A stretch of DNA of 64,000 nt from Halobacillus salinus (GCF_004684905.1 NZ_SRJC01000005.1:1-64000), one strand, 5' to 3'. Shown: positions 20,215 through 29,809, numbered from the stretch's first letter. The notes: generated by a model from the letters alone, not told the origin. A program made the numbers and translations.

Positions 20215-21501
20215 ATGCATAAACTTTTAGTGGAAGGCGGGACGAAGCTGCGCGGACAAGTCCGTGTCAGTGGAGCCAAAAACAGTGCCGTAGCTTTGTT
20301 GCCAGCAGCGATTTTAGCTGAGTCACCAGTCACAATCGAAGGGTTACCGAACATTTCGGATGTGGGGATTTTATCGGATCTGCTTGAGGAAATCGGAGGT
20401 ACGGTTCACAAAGATGGACGTACCGTCTATATCGATCCTTCCAAAATGATCTCGATGCCGCTGCCGAATGGAAAAGTGAAGAAGCTCCGTGCTTCTTATT
20501 ATTTCATGGGCGCAATGCTTGGTCGTTTCAATAAAGCGGTCATCGGTCTGCCTGGTGGATGTCACTTGGGACCACGCCCAATCGACCAGCACATCAAAGG
20601 CTTCGAAGCGCTAGGTGCAGAAGTAACCAATGAACAAGGTGCGATTTATCTTCGCGCTGAAGAACTACGTGGGGCACGGATCTACTTGGATGTAGTCAGT
20701 GTAGGTGCCACCATCAACATCATGCTCGCCGCCGTCCGTGCCAAAGGGAAAACGGTGATTGAAAATGCGGCGAAAGAACCGGAAATCATCGATGTAGCTA
20801 CGCTTCTTACCAGCATGGGTGCCAAGATCAAAGGTGCTGGAACGGATGTCATCCGCATTGAAGGTGTCGATCAGTTGCAAGGGTGTCTACATACGATTAT
20901 TCCGGATCGTATTGAAGCGGGAACCTACACCATCATGGCCGCCGCTCAAGGCGATGAGATGATCATTGATAACGTCATTCCCCAACACTTGGAATCTTTG
21001 ATTGCCAAATTGCGTGAAATGGGCGTGACGATTGAGGAGAATGATGAGCAACTTTATGTGCGGCCAGGCAAGCGATTGAGCAGTGTTGATATTAAGACGC
21101 TGGTCTATCCCGGTTTCCCGACCGACTTGCAGCAGCCCTTCACATCTTTACTGACGAAAGCAGAAGGGACAGGTGTTGTTACGGACACCATCTATCAGGC
21201 TCGTTTCAAGCATGTCGATGAGCTTCGTAGAATGAATGCCTCTATTAAAGTCGAAGGTGGTTCCGCTATTGTGACGGGCCAATCCCACCTGCAAGGAGCC
21301 AAAGTGAAAGCTACCGACTTGAGAGCGGGAGCAGCACTTGTCATTGCCGGTTTGATGGCAGATGGCATCACGGAAATCACAGGTGTGGACCATATCGAGC
21401 GAGGGTATGAGAATATCACGAACAAGCTGATCGAGCTTGGTGCGAATGTTTGGTATGAAAAAATGTCAGAAGCTGAAGTAGAACAATTTCAGAATAGCTA
21501 A
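20215..21501 (+). CDS. murZ: UDP-N-acetylglucosamine 1-carboxyvinyltransferase, second copy
   Basis: First committed step of peptidoglycan synthesis: transfer of enolpyruvate from PEP to UDP-GlcNAc. The 428-residue protein has two inside-out alpha/beta domains and the active Cys in [16 protein letters not shown] near residue 117. Its place between tal and glpX identifies it as the MurZ (MurAB) paralogue; the other copy lies about 29 kb further on beside spoIID. The ribosome site GCGAGGAG is good. No sign of decay in either copy. Confidence 0.93.
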   Translation: MHKLLVEGGTKLRGQVRVSGAKNSAVALLPAAILAESPVTIEGLPNISDVGILSDLLEEIGGTVHKDGRTVYIDPSKMISMPLPNGKVKKLRASYYFMGAMLGRFNKAVIGLPGGCHLGPRPIDQHIKGFEALGAEVTNEQGAIYLRAEELRGARIYLDVVSVGATINIMLAAVRAKGKTVIENAAKEPEIIDVATLLTSMGAKIKGAGTDVIRIEGVDQLQGCLHTIIPDRIEAGTYTIMAAAQGDEMIIDNVIPQHLESLIAKLREMGVTIEENDEQLYVRPGKRLSSVDIKTLVYPGFPTDLQQPFTSLLTKAEGTGVVTDTIYQARFKHVDELRRMNASIKVEGGSAIVTGQSHLQGAKVKATDLRAGAALVIAGLMADGITEITGVDHIERGYENITNKLIELGANVWYEKMSEAEVEQFQNS

Positions 21502-21562
21502 AGACCGATTTCCATGGGGAGATGAGGAAAAATCTTTTGAACCCAAATGAGGAGAGGTTACC

Positions 21563-22531
21563 ATGGAAAGAAGTTTATCAATGGAATTAGTTCGAGTGAC
21601 GGAGGCGGCAGCATTATCTTCCGCCCGCTGGATGGGGAGAGGGCGAAAGGAAGAAGCGGATGATGCCGCAACGTCTGCGATGCGCGACGTTTTCGATACA
21701 ATCCCGATGAAGGGGACCGTTGTCATCGGCGAAGGGGAGATGGATGAGGCCCCGATGCTGTACATCGGTGAAAAGCTTGGCAACGGATATGGTCCTAGGG
21801 TCGATGTCGCTGTCGATCCGTTAGAAGGGACGAACATCGTTGCCCAAGGGACATGGAATGCACTTGCTGTGATTGCAATCGCCGATCACAGCCGGATGCT
21901 GCATGCTCCGGATATGTACATGGATAAGATCGCGGTCGGACCGGAAGCCGTCGGTAAGATTGATATCAACGCTTCGGTCAGCGAGAACTTGAAGGCCGTT
22001 GCGGAAGCGAAAAACAAAGATGTGGAAGATGTCGTTGCGGTTGTCTTGAACCGTGAGCGCCACCAGCGGATCATTGAGGAGATCCGTGAGGCTGGTGCCA
22101 GGATCAAGCTTATTCCGGACGGGGATGTGGCAGCAGCCATCAACACAGCCTTCGATCATACCGGTGTCGATATTCTGTTCGGAAAGGGCGGAGCCCCAGA
22201 AGGCGTGTTAGCAGCAGTGGCTCTCAAGTGTTTGGGAGGAGAGATTCAAGGGAAACTCATCCCTTCCAACGACGAAGAGCTATACCGCTGCCAGTCGATG
22301 GGGATAGAAGATATCGATAAAGTCCTGTATATGGATGATTTCTGTGGCGGGGAAGACGCCATCTTTGCAGCAACCGGCGTGACAGATGGTGAATTGCTGC
22401 AGGGTGTCCAGTTCAAGGGTCAGAAAGCCACGACCCAAACCGTTGTCATGCGGGCCAAATCCGGGACCGTACGCTTCATCGACGGGGACCACAGTTTGAA
22501 GAAAAAACCGAACTTAGTTATAAAACCATAA
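21563..22531 (+). CDS. glpX: Class II fructose-1,6-bisphosphatase
   Basis: Gluconeogenic hydrolysis of fructose 1,6-bisphosphate. The 322-residue length fits GlpX. Metal-binding and active-site motifs of the lithium-sensitive phosphatase fold are present: [15 protein letters not shown] near residue 57, [17 protein letters not shown] near residue 84 and the [10 protein letters not shown]-like [14 protein letters not shown] near 187. The start follows GAGGAGAGG. It lies between murZ and rho as in B. subtilis. Confidence 0.94.
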   Translation: MERSLSMELVRVTEAAALSSARWMGRGRKEEADDAATSAMRDVFDTIPMKGTVVIGEGEMDEAPMLYIGEKLGNGYGPRVDVAVDPLEGTNIVAQGTWNALAVIAIADHSRMLHAPDMYMDKIAVGPEAVGKIDINASVSENLKAVAEAKNKDVEDVVAVVLNRERHQRIIEEIREAGARIKLIPDGDVAAAINTAFDHTGVDILFGKGGAPEGVLAAVALKCLGGEIQGKLIPSNDEELYRCQSMGIEDIDKVLYMDDFCGGEDAIFAATGVTDGELLQGVQFKGQKATTQTVVMRAKSGTVRFIDGDHSLKKKPNLVIKP

Positions 22532-22544
22532 ATAGTTGACCAAA

Positions 22545-22586
22545 CCAAAGAAGAACTGCCGCGAGAAGCGGCTATTCTTCTTTTGG
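22545..22586 (+). terminator. glpX terminator
   Basis: AAAGAAGAA / TTCTTCTTT outer pairing around an inner GCCGC / GCGGC stem, then TTTT. About 360 further bases before rho contain the rho promoter and leader, and a minus-strand short frame listed among rejected items. Confidence 0.75.
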
Positions 22587-22730
22587 GATGGTTCTGTTAC
22601 ACACTTAGAGATGTAATTACTGGGAGATATGTAAAACGAGACCACCAGCAGAACCACCTGCAGCCCATAGCATCTCCCACCAATACTTCAGTTTCCTCCT
22701 AGTCTATTGAATATTTTTCACACATGAGCA

Positions 22731-22949
22731 TTGAAACCTTTCGTTCCGAGGAGTACAATAAAGGTTGTTTGATAGAGATAGAAGAAAATATTCTTAAATT
22801 AGCCTCCGTAAGCTTCAAACACATAACTTCTACTCGATTCTCCCATTTCTTCTATTACACGTAGAGAAGTCTAATACATTTCAAATTCGTAAGCTTACAA
22901 TACATGCCCAATCAGGCAGTATAGAAAAATTCATAAAAGTGGTGATTTT
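22731..22949 (+). promoter_or_regulatory. rho promoter and 190-base leader
   Basis: TTGAAA-17 bases-TACAAT (22731-22759) is a strong SigA promoter, and the leader to the GTG start is about 185 bases with no coding frame. A long, C/T-rich leader fits Rho autoregulation by Rho-dependent termination in its own leader, known for rho genes in other bacteria. Autoregulation here is inference. Confidence 0.6.
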
Positions 22950-24251
22950 GTGGCAGAACTAACGATCTCTCAACTAGAGACGATGACTTTGAAAGGGCTC
23001 TATGAAAAAGCTCGACAGTTCAAAGTCTCTTACTATGCGAAACTGACAAAGAGAGAATTGATTTTTGCAATCTTGAAGGCGCAAGCTGAGAAAGATGGCT
23101 TTTTGTTTATGGACGGAATTCTAGAAATTATTCCATCAGAAGGGTTCGGTTTCCTTCGACCAATTAATTACTCCCCTAGTGCTGAAGATATCTACATTTC
23201 CGCTTCCCAGATCCGCAGATTCGATTTGAGGAACGGGGATAAGGTTTCCGGTAAAGTACGTCCGCCGAAAGAAAATGAACGTTATTATGGCTTACTGCAC
23301 GTAGATGCGGTGAACGGGGAGGACCCGGACTCTGCAAAAGAACGTGTTCACTTCCCGGCGCTGACACCGTTGTATCCAGACCGCCAAATGAAACTCGAAA
23401 CATCATCGAAGATGCTTTCTACGAGAATCATGGACGTTATGTCTCCGGTCGGGTACGGACAGCGTGGATTGATCGTTGCACCGCCTAAAGCTGGTAAGAC
23501 GATGCTCTTGAAGCAAATTGCAAACAGCATCTCGACGAATCATCCAGATGCGAAATTGATTATTTTGCTGGTCGATGAGCGTCCGGAAGAAGTGACGGAT
23601 ATCGAACGCTCTGTAGCGGCAGACGTCGACGTTGTAAGCTCGACGTTCGATGAAGTGCCAGAGAACCACATCAAAGTATCAGAACTTGTACTTGAGCGGG
23701 CGATGCGTCTTGTAGAACACAAGCGTGACGTCATCGTATTGATGGATAGTATTACGCGTCTTGCGCGTGCTTACAACTTGGTCATCCCACCGAGCGGCCG
23801 TACATTGTCTGGTGGTATCGACCCTGCAGCGTTCCACCGTCCGAAACGATTCTTCGGTGCTGCGCGTAATATCGAAGAAGGCGGCAGTCTGACGATATTG
23901 GCAACGGCTCTAGTCGACACAGGTTCACGTATGGACGATGTCATTTATGAAGAGTTCAAAGGGACAGGAAACATGGAGCTGCACTTGGATCGCAATCTTG
24001 CCGAGCGCCGCATATTCCCAGCTATCGATGTACTTCGTTCTGGTACACGAAAAGAAGAACTGCTTATGCAGAAGTCGTACCTCGATAAAGTATGGGCGAT
24101 CAGAAAGACAATGTCTGATTCCCAGGACTTTGCAGACAGATTCCTGCGTCGTCTGAAGTCTTCGAAGAACAATGACGAATTCTTCGACTTGATGGACAAA
24201 GAGATGCAAGGTAAAAAGACGTCTCCACGCCGTTCTAGAACAGAAGCATAA
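22950..24251 (+). CDS. rho: Transcription termination factor Rho
   Basis: Hexameric RNA helicase that ends transcription of untranslated RNA. The 433-residue protein has the N-terminal Rho domain and cold-shock-like RNA-binding domain ([20 protein letters not shown] near residue 65), Walker [14 protein letters not shown] near residue 178, Walker [17 protein letters not shown] near 262, and Q-loop/R-loop [12 protein letters not shown]. It begins with GTG after AAAGTGGTGA. Length is slightly above that of B. subtilis Rho (427). Confidence 0.96.
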   Translation: MAELTISQLETMTLKGLYEKARQFKVSYYAKLTKRELIFAILKAQAEKDGFLFMDGILEIIPSEGFGFLRPINYSPSAEDIYISASQIRRFDLRNGDKVSGKVRPPKENERYYGLLHVDAVNGEDPDSAKERVHFPALTPLYPDRQMKLETSSKMLSTRIMDVMSPVGYGQRGLIVAPPKAGKTMLLKQIANSISTNHPDAKLIILLVDERPEEVTDIERSVAADVDVVSSTFDEVPENHIKVSELVLERAMRLVEHKRDVIVLMDSITRLARAYNLVIPPSGRTLSGGIDPAAFHRPKRFFGAARNIEEGGSLTILATALVDTGSRMDDVIYEEFKGTGNMELHLDRNLAERRIFPAIDVLRSGTRKEELLMQKSYLDKVWAIRKTMSDSQDFADRFLRRLKSSKNNDEFFDLMDKEMQGKKTSPRRSRTEA

Positions 24252-24265
24252 TTTACGTTCTTATC

Positions 24266-24397
24266 TTGCAATGGTAAGACGAGACTGTTATAATCTTTCT
24301 ATGTGAGTTTCAGTAAAAGGTGATGTTAATCAACCTTCGACGGCTCTTACAATAACTCTGTTTCTAAAGGATTCAGGGCAAAAAGGAGTGGAAGAAC
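24266..24397 (+). promoter_or_regulatory. rpmE2 promoter and leader
   Basis: TTGCAA-17 bases-TATAAT (24266-24294) is an excellent promoter right after rho. The roughly 100-base leader to rpmE2 could hold a ribosomal-protein autoregulatory structure (an L31 leader class is known in Firmicutes), but I could not confirm a fold by eye. Confidence 0.55.
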
Positions 24398-24643
24398 ATG
24401 AAATCAGGAATTCATCCAGAATACCGTAAAGTTGTATTCCTTGACACAAGTTCTAATTTCAAGTTTCTAACAGGATCTACACAATCCTCTGAAGAAACAA
24501 TCGAATGGGAAGATGGAAACACGTATCCATTGATCCGCGTTGAGATTAGTTCTGAGTCACACCCGTTCTACACTGGTAAGCAGAAAGCTGATAAAGCTGG
24601 CGGCCGTGTTGATCGATTCAAGAAAAAATATAACCTTTCATAA
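24398..24643 (+). CDS. rpmE2: 50S ribosomal protein L31 type B
   Basis: 81 residues. The sequence ([36 protein letters not shown]) is the zinc-independent type B form: there are no cysteines, whereas type A L31 has four that bind zinc. In B. subtilis the gene beside rho is the zinc-binding type A, and type B lies elsewhere under Zur control. Here type B occupies the rho-tdk site with a strong vegetative promoter. A preceding AAAAAGGAGTGG ribosome site supports the start. Confidence 0.93.
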   Translation: MKSGIHPEYRKVVFLDTSSNFKFLTGSTQSSEETIEWEDGNTYPLIRVEISSESHPFYTGKQKADKAGGRVDRFKKKYNLS

Positions 24644-24686
24644 TATTCAGGGCTCATCGTTCGATGAAAACTGCATCATTTTGAAC

Positions 24687-24727
24687 AAAAACAGGCAAAT
24701 TGTCTCGACCGTTTGCCTGTTTTTTTG
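24687..24727 (+). terminator. rpmE2 terminator
   Basis: AAAAACAGGCAAA / TTTGCCTGTTTTT stem with an 11-base loop and a run of T. Confidence 0.88.
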
Positions 24728-24777
24728 TCAAAAAAACAGGGTAACGTAAGAAAGTTCATGATAAATAGCGTACTTAT

Positions 24778-24904
24778 CCACATCATTGAAGCTATGATGT
24801 GGCTCTAGAGAGCGACTTTGTAGTTTTGGTTATGTGGAAAAAGGATAAATGGGGAGCTGTCCGTGGTGATGCTCGAGTGCTGGTCACCGGGAGGGCTCTT
24901 TTTT
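24778..24904 (+). promoter_or_regulatory. Structured leader before tdk ending in a terminator-like hairpin
   Basis: First hairpin: CCACATCAT / ATGATGTGG with a 7-base loop (24778-24802). Second: an interrupted GAGC...GGTGA / TCACC...GCTC stem (24855-24898) followed directly by six T. A terminator placed just before a start codon suggests an attenuator, although it could also be a second stop for rpmE2 transcription. I do not recognise a known riboswitch. Confidence 0.5.
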
Positions 24905-24938
24905 GATGAATGTGGTGAGAAGCGAGAAGGGAGCGACA

Positions 24939-25562
24939 GTGCACGTGTATGTAATGAAGCAAAGCGGTTGGGTAGAGGTCATTTGTGGAAGTATGTTCAG
25001 CGGTAAGTCAGAGGAGTTGATTCGTAGAGTCCGTCGTGCGACGTTCGGTAACTTGGCGGTAAGAGTTTACAAACCTGCGATAGACGATCGGTATCATGAA
25101 GATGCAGTCGTTTCCCACAACGGTACATCCGTGTGGGCCAAACCAGTGAAGGAATCGCTGGATATATTGAAAGAAGTAGACGATCAAGTCGATATCGTCG
25201 GCATCGATGAAGTGCAATTCTTCGATGAACACATCGTGGAAGTCGTAGAATGTCTAGCCGATCGCGGCATCCGCGTGATTGTAGCGGGGCTGGATACGGA
25301 CTTCCGAGGTGAGCCGTTTGGTAAAATGCCTGAACTGATGGCGCTGTGTGAGAGCGTGACGAAATTGAACGCCATTTGCCCGGTATGCGGTTCACCTGCC
25401 AGCAGGACGCAGCGCCTGATCGACGGTGAGCCTGCCTCTTACGATGATCCGATCATCTTGGTCGGCGCTTCCGAGTCGTACGAGCCTAGATGCAGGCACC
25501 ATCATAAAGTACCCAACAAGCCCAGGCAACAGGAAGTGAAAGCAGCCTACGCTGAAAAATAA
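24939..25562 (+). CDS. tdk: Thymidine kinase
   Basis: Salvage phosphorylation of thymidine. Type II enzyme with P-loop [20 protein letters not shown] near residue 14, Walker [13 protein letters not shown] near 88, and a zinc site from CPVCGS near residue 150 and the C-terminal CRHHH. GTG at 24939 lies 5 bases after AAGGGAG; GTG at 24945 (giving MYVMKQSGW, as in B. subtilis) is equally possible. It follows rho-rpmE as in B. subtilis and has its own terminator. Confidence 0.93.
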   Translation: MHVYVMKQSGWVEVICGSMFSGKSEELIRRVRRATFGNLAVRVYKPAIDDRYHEDAVVSHNGTSVWAKPVKESLDILKEVDDQVDIVGIDEVQFFDEHIVEVVECLADRGIRVIVAGLDTDFRGEPFGKMPELMALCESVTKLNAICPVCGSPASRTQRLIDGEPASYDDPIILVGASESYEPRCRHHHKVPNKPRQQEVKAAYAEK

Positions 25563-25572
25563 TATCTGTCAT

Positions 25573-25607
25573 AAAACCCCGGCAGTCACGGAACTGTCGG
25601 GGTTTTT
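25573..25607 (+). terminator. tdk terminator
   Basis: AAACCCCGGCAGT / ACTGTCGGGGTTT with a 6-base loop and TTTTT. Confidence 0.85.
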
Positions 25608-25659
25608 GTGTCAAAAAGTTCTGTTATTAAAAACGAGCTCTACTGGTTCCGCTGTACAG

Positions 25660-25792
25660 AACAAAGTTGACTCCTATGGGACGAAGTGGATAGGTGAGAC
25701 CCTGGAGGGAGCTTAGCGAGTGAGGAGGCTAAGCGCCGCCCCATGGAAAGCGAGTCGTTTCTCCGACACCGCTACACACATCCAATATGCTC
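25660..25792. repeat. Intergenic structured repeat, copy C
   Basis: The tdk-25908 gap (about 340 bases) is mostly this element. It has GACTCCTATGGGA (25671), GGTGAGACCC, GTGAGGAGGCTAAG and CCCATGGAAAGCGAGTCGTT (25740). CCTATGGG pairs with CCCATGG, a helix seen in copies A and D with different bases. The left outer arm is missing, while the right arm GTTTCTCCGACACCG is kept. Confidence 0.7.
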
Positions 25793-25907
25793 CGATGTGC
25801 TGAAACCCCTTTTGAATCGGCTCGAATCGGTTTAAACTTGAAGCAGTTGAGGAAGCCACATAATAAGGTTACCTGACCGCTTAAATCAGAGAAGGGTGGA
25901 GTCAGCA

Positions 25908-26204
25908 ATGTCTGTTTGTGATCCGAAAATACTCGTGGAAAGAACCAACTTGCTGAAAGAATGTGCGGATGCTTATGCGTATGCTGTAGAGGTCGTCTCC
26001 AAGAACAGTGTGATGGCAGAAGACATCTCCCGTTCTTGTGCAGAGGTTTGTTATCAGAGCGCAGAAGAGTGTCTGTCGCTTGATCATGATGCGCTCGCTG
26101 AGGAGTTATACAACATGTGTTATCAATATGCCGTGTTGTGTGAGAAAATCATCGGAAACAATAAACCCGCATATGAGAAAGCGCAGTTGAAAGAAAGCAG
26201 CTAG
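25908..26204 (+). CDS. Small cysteine-rich helical protein, unknown function
   Basis: 98 residues, predicted almost wholly helical, with seven cysteines at about positions 4, 19, 44, 48, 55, 71 and 78. The CAEVCYQSAEEC spacing (i, i+4, i+11) puts them along one face of a helix bundle, reminiscent of four-helix copper-storage or DUF326-type proteins, but it is shorter and has fewer Cys than those. The ATG at 25908 follows AGAAGGGTGGA. It lies alone between tdk and a sporulation lipoprotein. Metal binding is a guess from the cysteine pattern. Confidence 0.65.
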   Translation: MSVCDPKILVERTNLLKECADAYAYAVEVVSKNSVMAEDISRSCAEVCYQSAEECLSLDHDALAEELYNMCYQYAVLCEKIIGNNKPAYEKAQLKESS

Positions 26205-26229
26205 AACCCTGTGATAAGCGGGGTTTTTT
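26205..26229 (+). terminator. Short terminator after the cysteine-rich gene
   Basis: AACCC / GGGTT with an 11-base loop then a run of seven T in all; a weak stem but a clear T tract directly at the stop codon. Confidence 0.6.
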
Positions 26230-26300
26230 TAATGGAGACTTTTACATATCTTCACCTCTTCAGGCAACACTAACAAAAAAGAAGAAGAGGTGAACCTGAG

Positions 26301-26699
26301 ATGAGTAAAACACTCTTAGTAATAGGTGCAATCATGTTCTTGTCCGCTTGTGGATTACAAACAGAACATTATCAAGGTCAGACTAGTCGGGATGACGTAG
26401 AGAATATGGGAATGAACGATGATGCAACGCAGCAGACACAGAATCCCCGTGTCGTGAATGAACCGGGTACTACGTGGGGCTTGAAGCAGGACCGCGAGCT
26501 GATGAAACAAGCAGTCGATCAAATCCCTGGTGTCAAAGTGAAACGTCTGATTATGGAAGCAAGTCAAGTATGGGTGACGGTTGATGTTGATGGGGCAGAG
26601 GATTTGTCAGAAGAGGAACTGAAAGACTGGAAGACCGAAGTGAAGCAAGCGATTTATCGTGCTGTTCCCCGTTATAATACGCACGTGAAAATCAACTGA
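26301..26699 (+). CDS. YhcN/YlaJ-type sporulation lipoprotein
   Basis: 132 residues with a lipoprotein signal (MSKTLLVIGAIMFLSAC, lipobox LSAC, Cys at 17). A low-complexity polar stretch rich in Asn/Gln/Asp follows, then a compact alpha/beta domain (LMKQAVDQIPGVKVKRLIMEASQVWVTVDVD...) of the kind found in spore coat/cortex-associated YhcN and YlaJ proteins. AAGAGGTGAACCTGAG precedes ATG. Family assignment rests on this layout and the IPGV..A.VI.... pattern; the role in germination or spore membrane is inferred. Confidence 0.65.
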   Translation: MSKTLLVIGAIMFLSACGLQTEHYQGQTSRDDVENMGMNDDATQQTQNPRVVNEPGTTWGLKQDRELMKQAVDQIPGVKVKRLIMEASQVWVTVDVDGAEDLSEEELKDWKTEVKQAIYRAVPRYNTHVKIN

Positions 26700-26714
26700 C
26701 TCTTTTAGCTGTGG

Positions 26715-26743
26715 TTGTATCCGTGCTTGCTCTATAATATAAT
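26715..26743 (+). promoter_or_regulatory. prfA promoter
   Basis: TTGTAT-17 bases-TATAAT, ending about 30 bases before the prfA start codon. Confidence 0.6.
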
Positions 26744-26774
26744 TAGAATGTTATGGAGAAAGAGGTGTATACCA

Positions 26775-27845
26775 TTGATCGAACGGTTACAAACATTAGA
26801 AGATCGATATGAGAAACTCAATGAATTATTGAGTGATCCTGAGGTCATTTCGGATACAAATAAGCTGCGTGAATACTCGAAAGAGCAGTCTGGCTTGACT
26901 GAAACGGTGACAGCTTATCGTGAATATAAGGATGTCAAAAGTCAGCTAGAAGATGCTAAGTCTATGCTTGAAGATAAGCTGGACGATGAAATGACGGAAA
27001 TGGTCAAAGAAGAGATCAACGAGCTTTCGGAGCGTAAAGTGGAACTTGAAGAACGCCTGAAGATCCTTATGCTGCCGAAAGATCCGAATGATGACAAGAA
27101 CGTTATTATGGAAGTCCGCGGTGCAGCAGGGGGAGACGAAGCCGCCTTGTTCGCTGGGGACTTATACCGTATGTATGCCCGCTACGCCGAAACACAAGGG
27201 TGGAAAACAGAAGTCATTGAAGCGAACGCTAATGACGTAGGCGGGTACAAAGAGATCATCTTTATGGTAAGTGGGGATCGTGCCTACTCTAAGATGAAGT
27301 TCGAAAACGGCGCACACCGTGTGCAGCGTGTACCGGAAACCGAGTCTGGTGGTCGTATCCACACGTCCACAGCGACTGTTGTCGTTATGCCGGAAGCGGA
27401 AGAAGTGGAAGTAGAAGTGCACGATAAAGATATCCGTGTCGACACATTCGCATCCAGTGGTCCTGGTGGTCAGAGTGTAAACACGACGATGTCTGCCGTG
27501 CGTCTTACACACGAACCGACCGGAATTGTTGTTTCTTGTCAGGATGAAAAATCCCAGATCAAGAACAAGGAAAAAGCAATGAAAGTACTTCGTGCTCGTA
27601 TTTACGACAAGTTCCAGCGTGAAGCGCAAGCTGAGTTGGACGAAAGCCGTAAGTCTGCTGTCGGTACTGGGGACCGTTCTGAGCGAATCCGCACGTACAA
27701 TTTCCCGCAAACACGTGTAACGGATCACCGTATCGGTCTTACACTTCAGAAGCTCGATCAAATTCTTCAAGGGAACATGGAAGAAATCATCGAAGCTCTT
27801 CTTATTGAAGAACAGACGAAGAAAATGGAGCAGATCGGTGAATAA
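26775..27845 (+). CDS. prfA: Peptide chain release factor 1
   Basis: Recognises UAA/UAG stop codons and releases the finished peptide. The 356-residue protein starts with TTG ([23 protein letters not shown] matches B. subtilis from residue 2), 8 bases after AAAGAGGTG; an upstream in-frame start would add about 20 non-homologous residues. The GGQ motif lies in [20 protein letters not shown] near residue 234. The 3' end overlaps the prmC start by 8 bases, giving coupled translation of the factor with the enzyme that methylates its GGQ glutamine. Confidence 0.95.
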   Translation: MIERLQTLEDRYEKLNELLSDPEVISDTNKLREYSKEQSGLTETVTAYREYKDVKSQLEDAKSMLEDKLDDEMTEMVKEEINELSERKVELEERLKILMLPKDPNDDKNVIMEVRGAAGGDEAALFAGDLYRMYARYAETQGWKTEVIEANANDVGGYKEIIFMVSGDRAYSKMKFENGAHRVQRVPETESGGRIHTSTATVVVMPEAEEVEVEVHDKDIRVDTFASSGPGGQSVNTTMSAVRLTHEPTGIVVSCQDEKSQIKNKEKAMKVLRARIYDKFQREAQAELDESRKSAVGTGDRSERIRTYNFPQTRVTDHRIGLTLQKLDQILQGNMEEIIEALLIEEQTKKMEQIGE

Positions 27846-28704
27846 TACGTTTACGACCATTGAGGAAGCCCGCCGCTGGGCTTCCGTTTTTTTGCGGGAA
27901 AATGGTAGAGAAACACGTGTTGCTGATTTGTTACTCGAACATTATTTAGCATTGCCTTTTGCGAAATTGCTCGCCTCCGGCCCAGATCCGTTCCCTGAAG
28001 AACAACGTGATCGCTTTGTGCGAAGTATCGAGCAGCATGCAGAAACGGGCGTTCCTGTTCAACATATCATCGGAACAGCTCCGTTCTATGGCAGGGAGTT
28101 CCATGTGAATGAAAACGTGTTGATTCCACGTCCGGAAACAGAAGAACTGGTTGTCGGTGTGGTCGACATGATTCGGAAATGGGACTTGGATAACCCGAAG
28201 GTTGTGGATGTCGGAACGGGTAGTGGCGTCATTGCGATTACAATCGCGCTCGAACAGCCTGATGTGAACATGATTGCATCAGACATATCAACAGAAGCTT
28301 TGCAGGTAGCGAAGTCGAACAGCCACTTGCATGAAGCTGGTGTGGACTTTTTACAAGGGAACTTCCTTGAGCCGCTTCAAGATCAAGCTGTGGATATCGT
28401 CGTATCGAATCCGCCATATATTGCCTATCATGAAAAAGAGACAATGGACGATACAGTCGTCGACTTCGATCCAGAACTTGCGCTGTTCACGGATCAGGAG
28501 GGACTCGCTGCTTATCAGACGATTGTCGAGCAAATCAGTGGTTGGGAGCGGAAACCGTACTTGATTGCATTCGAAATAGGCTATCAGCAAGGGGAAGCCG
28601 TGACCAACATCATAGAAGGACAGTTGGATGGTTACGATGTAGAAGTCCGACAAGACTTGAACGGAAAAGACCGGATGATATTTGCTGTTCTGAAGGAGAA
28701 ATGA
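27838..28704 (+). CDS. prmC: Release factor glutamine methyltransferase
   Basis: Methylates the Gln of the GGQ motif in RF1 and RF2 using S-adenosylmethionine. The 288-residue protein has an N-terminal helical domain, SAM-binding [16 protein letters not shown] near residue 121 and the substrate-glutamine motif VSNPPYIAY near residue 185. It starts with GTG inside the end of prfA, after TGGAG. Same length and order as B. subtilis PrmC (YwkE). Confidence 0.94.
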   Translation: MNNTFTTIEEARRWASVFLRENGRETRVADLLLEHYLALPFAKLLASGPDPFPEEQRDRFVRSIEQHAETGVPVQHIIGTAPFYGREFHVNENVLIPRPETEELVVGVVDMIRKWDLDNPKVVDVGTGSGVIAITIALEQPDVNMIASDISTEALQVAKSNSHLHEAGVDFLQGNFLEPLQDQAVDIVVSNPPYIAYHEKETMDDTVVDFDPELALFTDQEGLAAYQTIVEQISGWERKPYLIAFEIGYQQGEAVTNIIEGQLDGYDVEVRQDLNGKDRMIFAVLKEK

Positions 28705-28766
28705 TTTAAGGGAGTCCGTGTCCATACGGGTTTTCCGAAGCGTTTATCAGTTTTTGAGATTCATAG

Positions 28767-28796
28767 GTTTAACATCTTTTTTTCCTGCCCATACTT
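28767..28796 (+). promoter_or_regulatory. Candidate SigF promoter of spoIIR
   Basis: GTTTA-15 bases-GCCCATACTT fits the forespore SigF pattern (GYWTA, then GGNRANAHTW) with two mismatches in the -10 box. spoIIR is known to be SigF-dependent in B. subtilis and the distance to its ribosome site is right. Confidence 0.55.
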
Positions 28797-28829
28797 ACGA
28801 CTAGAAGCAACACGGGGGAGGAAATAAAG

Positions 28830-29426
28830 ATGAAAAATACTATGCTATTATTAATATCTCTTATCATTATTCTTACTGTACTACCTTGGGGTGAACAAAC
28901 GGATGCTGCGAGGGACTACCAAGTCATTCCGGATGAAGCGATCCGTCTCCGGATCCTGGCTGACAGCAACGACGAAAGTGATCAGCAGATCAAACGATTA
29001 GTGAGAGATCGTGTCAATGAAGAGATTACGTTATGGGTAGAAGATTTGACGTCTATCGAAGCCGCCCGAAAGCTTATCCGAGAGCGCCTTCCTGAGATTC
29101 GCACGATTGTAGGAGAGACGTTGAAAGAAGAAGGCTTAGAGTACGACTACACGGCTGATTACGATACCAACGTGACGTTCCCGACCAAATTGTACGGTTC
29201 TTATATCTATCCTGCCGGAGAATATGAAGCTATCCTGATTACACTTGGGGAAGGGGAAGGCGATAACTGGTGGTGTGTATTGTTCCCACCACTTTGCTTC
29301 CTGGACTTCTCGAACGGTACAAGCGTAGCTGAAGCGGAAGAGAAGGCACCTGCACAAGAGACAGAGCCGAAAGAGCAGGAAGTCGAATTCTTCCTAGTGA
29401 CATTGTGGAACAAAATCTTTTCATAA
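28830..29426 (+). CDS. spoIIR: Stage II sporulation protein R
   Basis: Secreted from the forespore to trigger SpoIIGA to process pro-SigE in the mother cell. 198 residues with an N-terminal signal sequence (MKNTMLLLISLIIILTVLPW). The conserved block IPDEAIRLRILADSNDESDQ followed by IKRLVRDRVN and, later, NVTFPTKLYGSYIYPAGEYEA and NWWCVLFPPLCFLD are all SpoIIR hallmarks. The order prmC-spoIIR-ywl genes matches B. subtilis. The C-terminal 40 residues are Glu-rich and less conserved. Confidence 0.93.
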   Translation: MKNTMLLLISLIIILTVLPWGEQTDAARDYQVIPDEAIRLRILADSNDESDQQIKRLVRDRVNEEITLWVEDLTSIEAARKLIRERLPEIRTIVGETLKEEGLEYDYTADYDTNVTFPTKLYGSYIYPAGEYEAILITLGEGEGDNWWCVLFPPLCFLDFSNGTSVAEAEEKAPAQETEPKEQEVEFFLVTLWNKIFS

Positions 29427-29446
29427 ATCATAGAGTACCGAACATA

Positions 29447-29493
29447 TTATCCACATCCTTTCTCATAGAGTGTAGTAGAAAGGGTGTGGATTT
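29447..29493. promoter_or_regulatory. 15-bp hairpin covering the next gene's ribosome site, with DnaA-box-like arms
   Basis: ATCCACATCCTTTCT (29449) pairs with AGAAAGGGTGTGGAT (29477), with one G-T pair. The right arm holds the AAAGGGTG ribosome site of the following gene, 5 bases before its ATG. The left arm overlaps TTATCCACA, an exact DnaA box, and the right arm overlaps a one-mismatch box. Confidence 0.55.
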
Positions 29494-29496
29494 ACT

Positions 29497-29808
29497 ATGT
29501 ATATCGAGAAAGTAGAAGATCATCTCTATCAATTGAAAAAAGGAAAAGAGAAAATCGGTGATTTTCATCTGGTGCCTGTGGAGGACGAAGGTCGTAAAAT
29601 CGAAAAGCTGCAGGTCAGTGAAGAAATCAATGCTGGGGGAGTCCTTGCTATATTCGAATTGATCCAAGCTTATGCGTGGAAAGAAGACATTCCTGCTCTC
29701 TATGTGGAAAGCCACTCCGATTCTCTCGACTTTTTACTACAACATCAACAATTTAAATTAGAGGATGTCGAAAAACGCTTGTGGAAATATCAAGTTAATC
29801 ACACATAA
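29497..29808 (+). CDS. Small conserved protein, possible GNAT-like fold
   Basis: 103 residues, not firmly recognised. The region LYVESHSDSLDFLLQHQQFKLE resembles the C-terminal part of GNAT acetyltransferases (a strand followed by an N.A...Y...GF-like helix), but the acetyl-CoA P-loop (Q/RxxGxG/A) is absent, so it is unlikely to be an active acetyltransferase. Its start is set by AAAGGGTGTGG. It lies between spoIIR and the DnaA-box cluster that precedes sua5. Confidence 0.6.
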   Translation: MYIEKVEDHLYQLKKGKEKIGDFHLVPVEDEGRKIEKLQVSEEINAGGVLAIFELIQAYAWKEDIPALYVESHSDSLDFLLQHQQFKLEDVEKRLWKYQVNHT

Positions 29809-29809
29809 T

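Noticed and set aside
22617-22691. Minus-strand short frame (KYWWEMLWAAGGSAGGLVLHISQ, AGGAGG upstream)
   Set aside because: The protein-like sequence and AGGAGG are tempting, but the only start close to it is CTG three bases away and the ATG is 21 bases away; there is an in-frame stop just before. Left out pending ribosome data.
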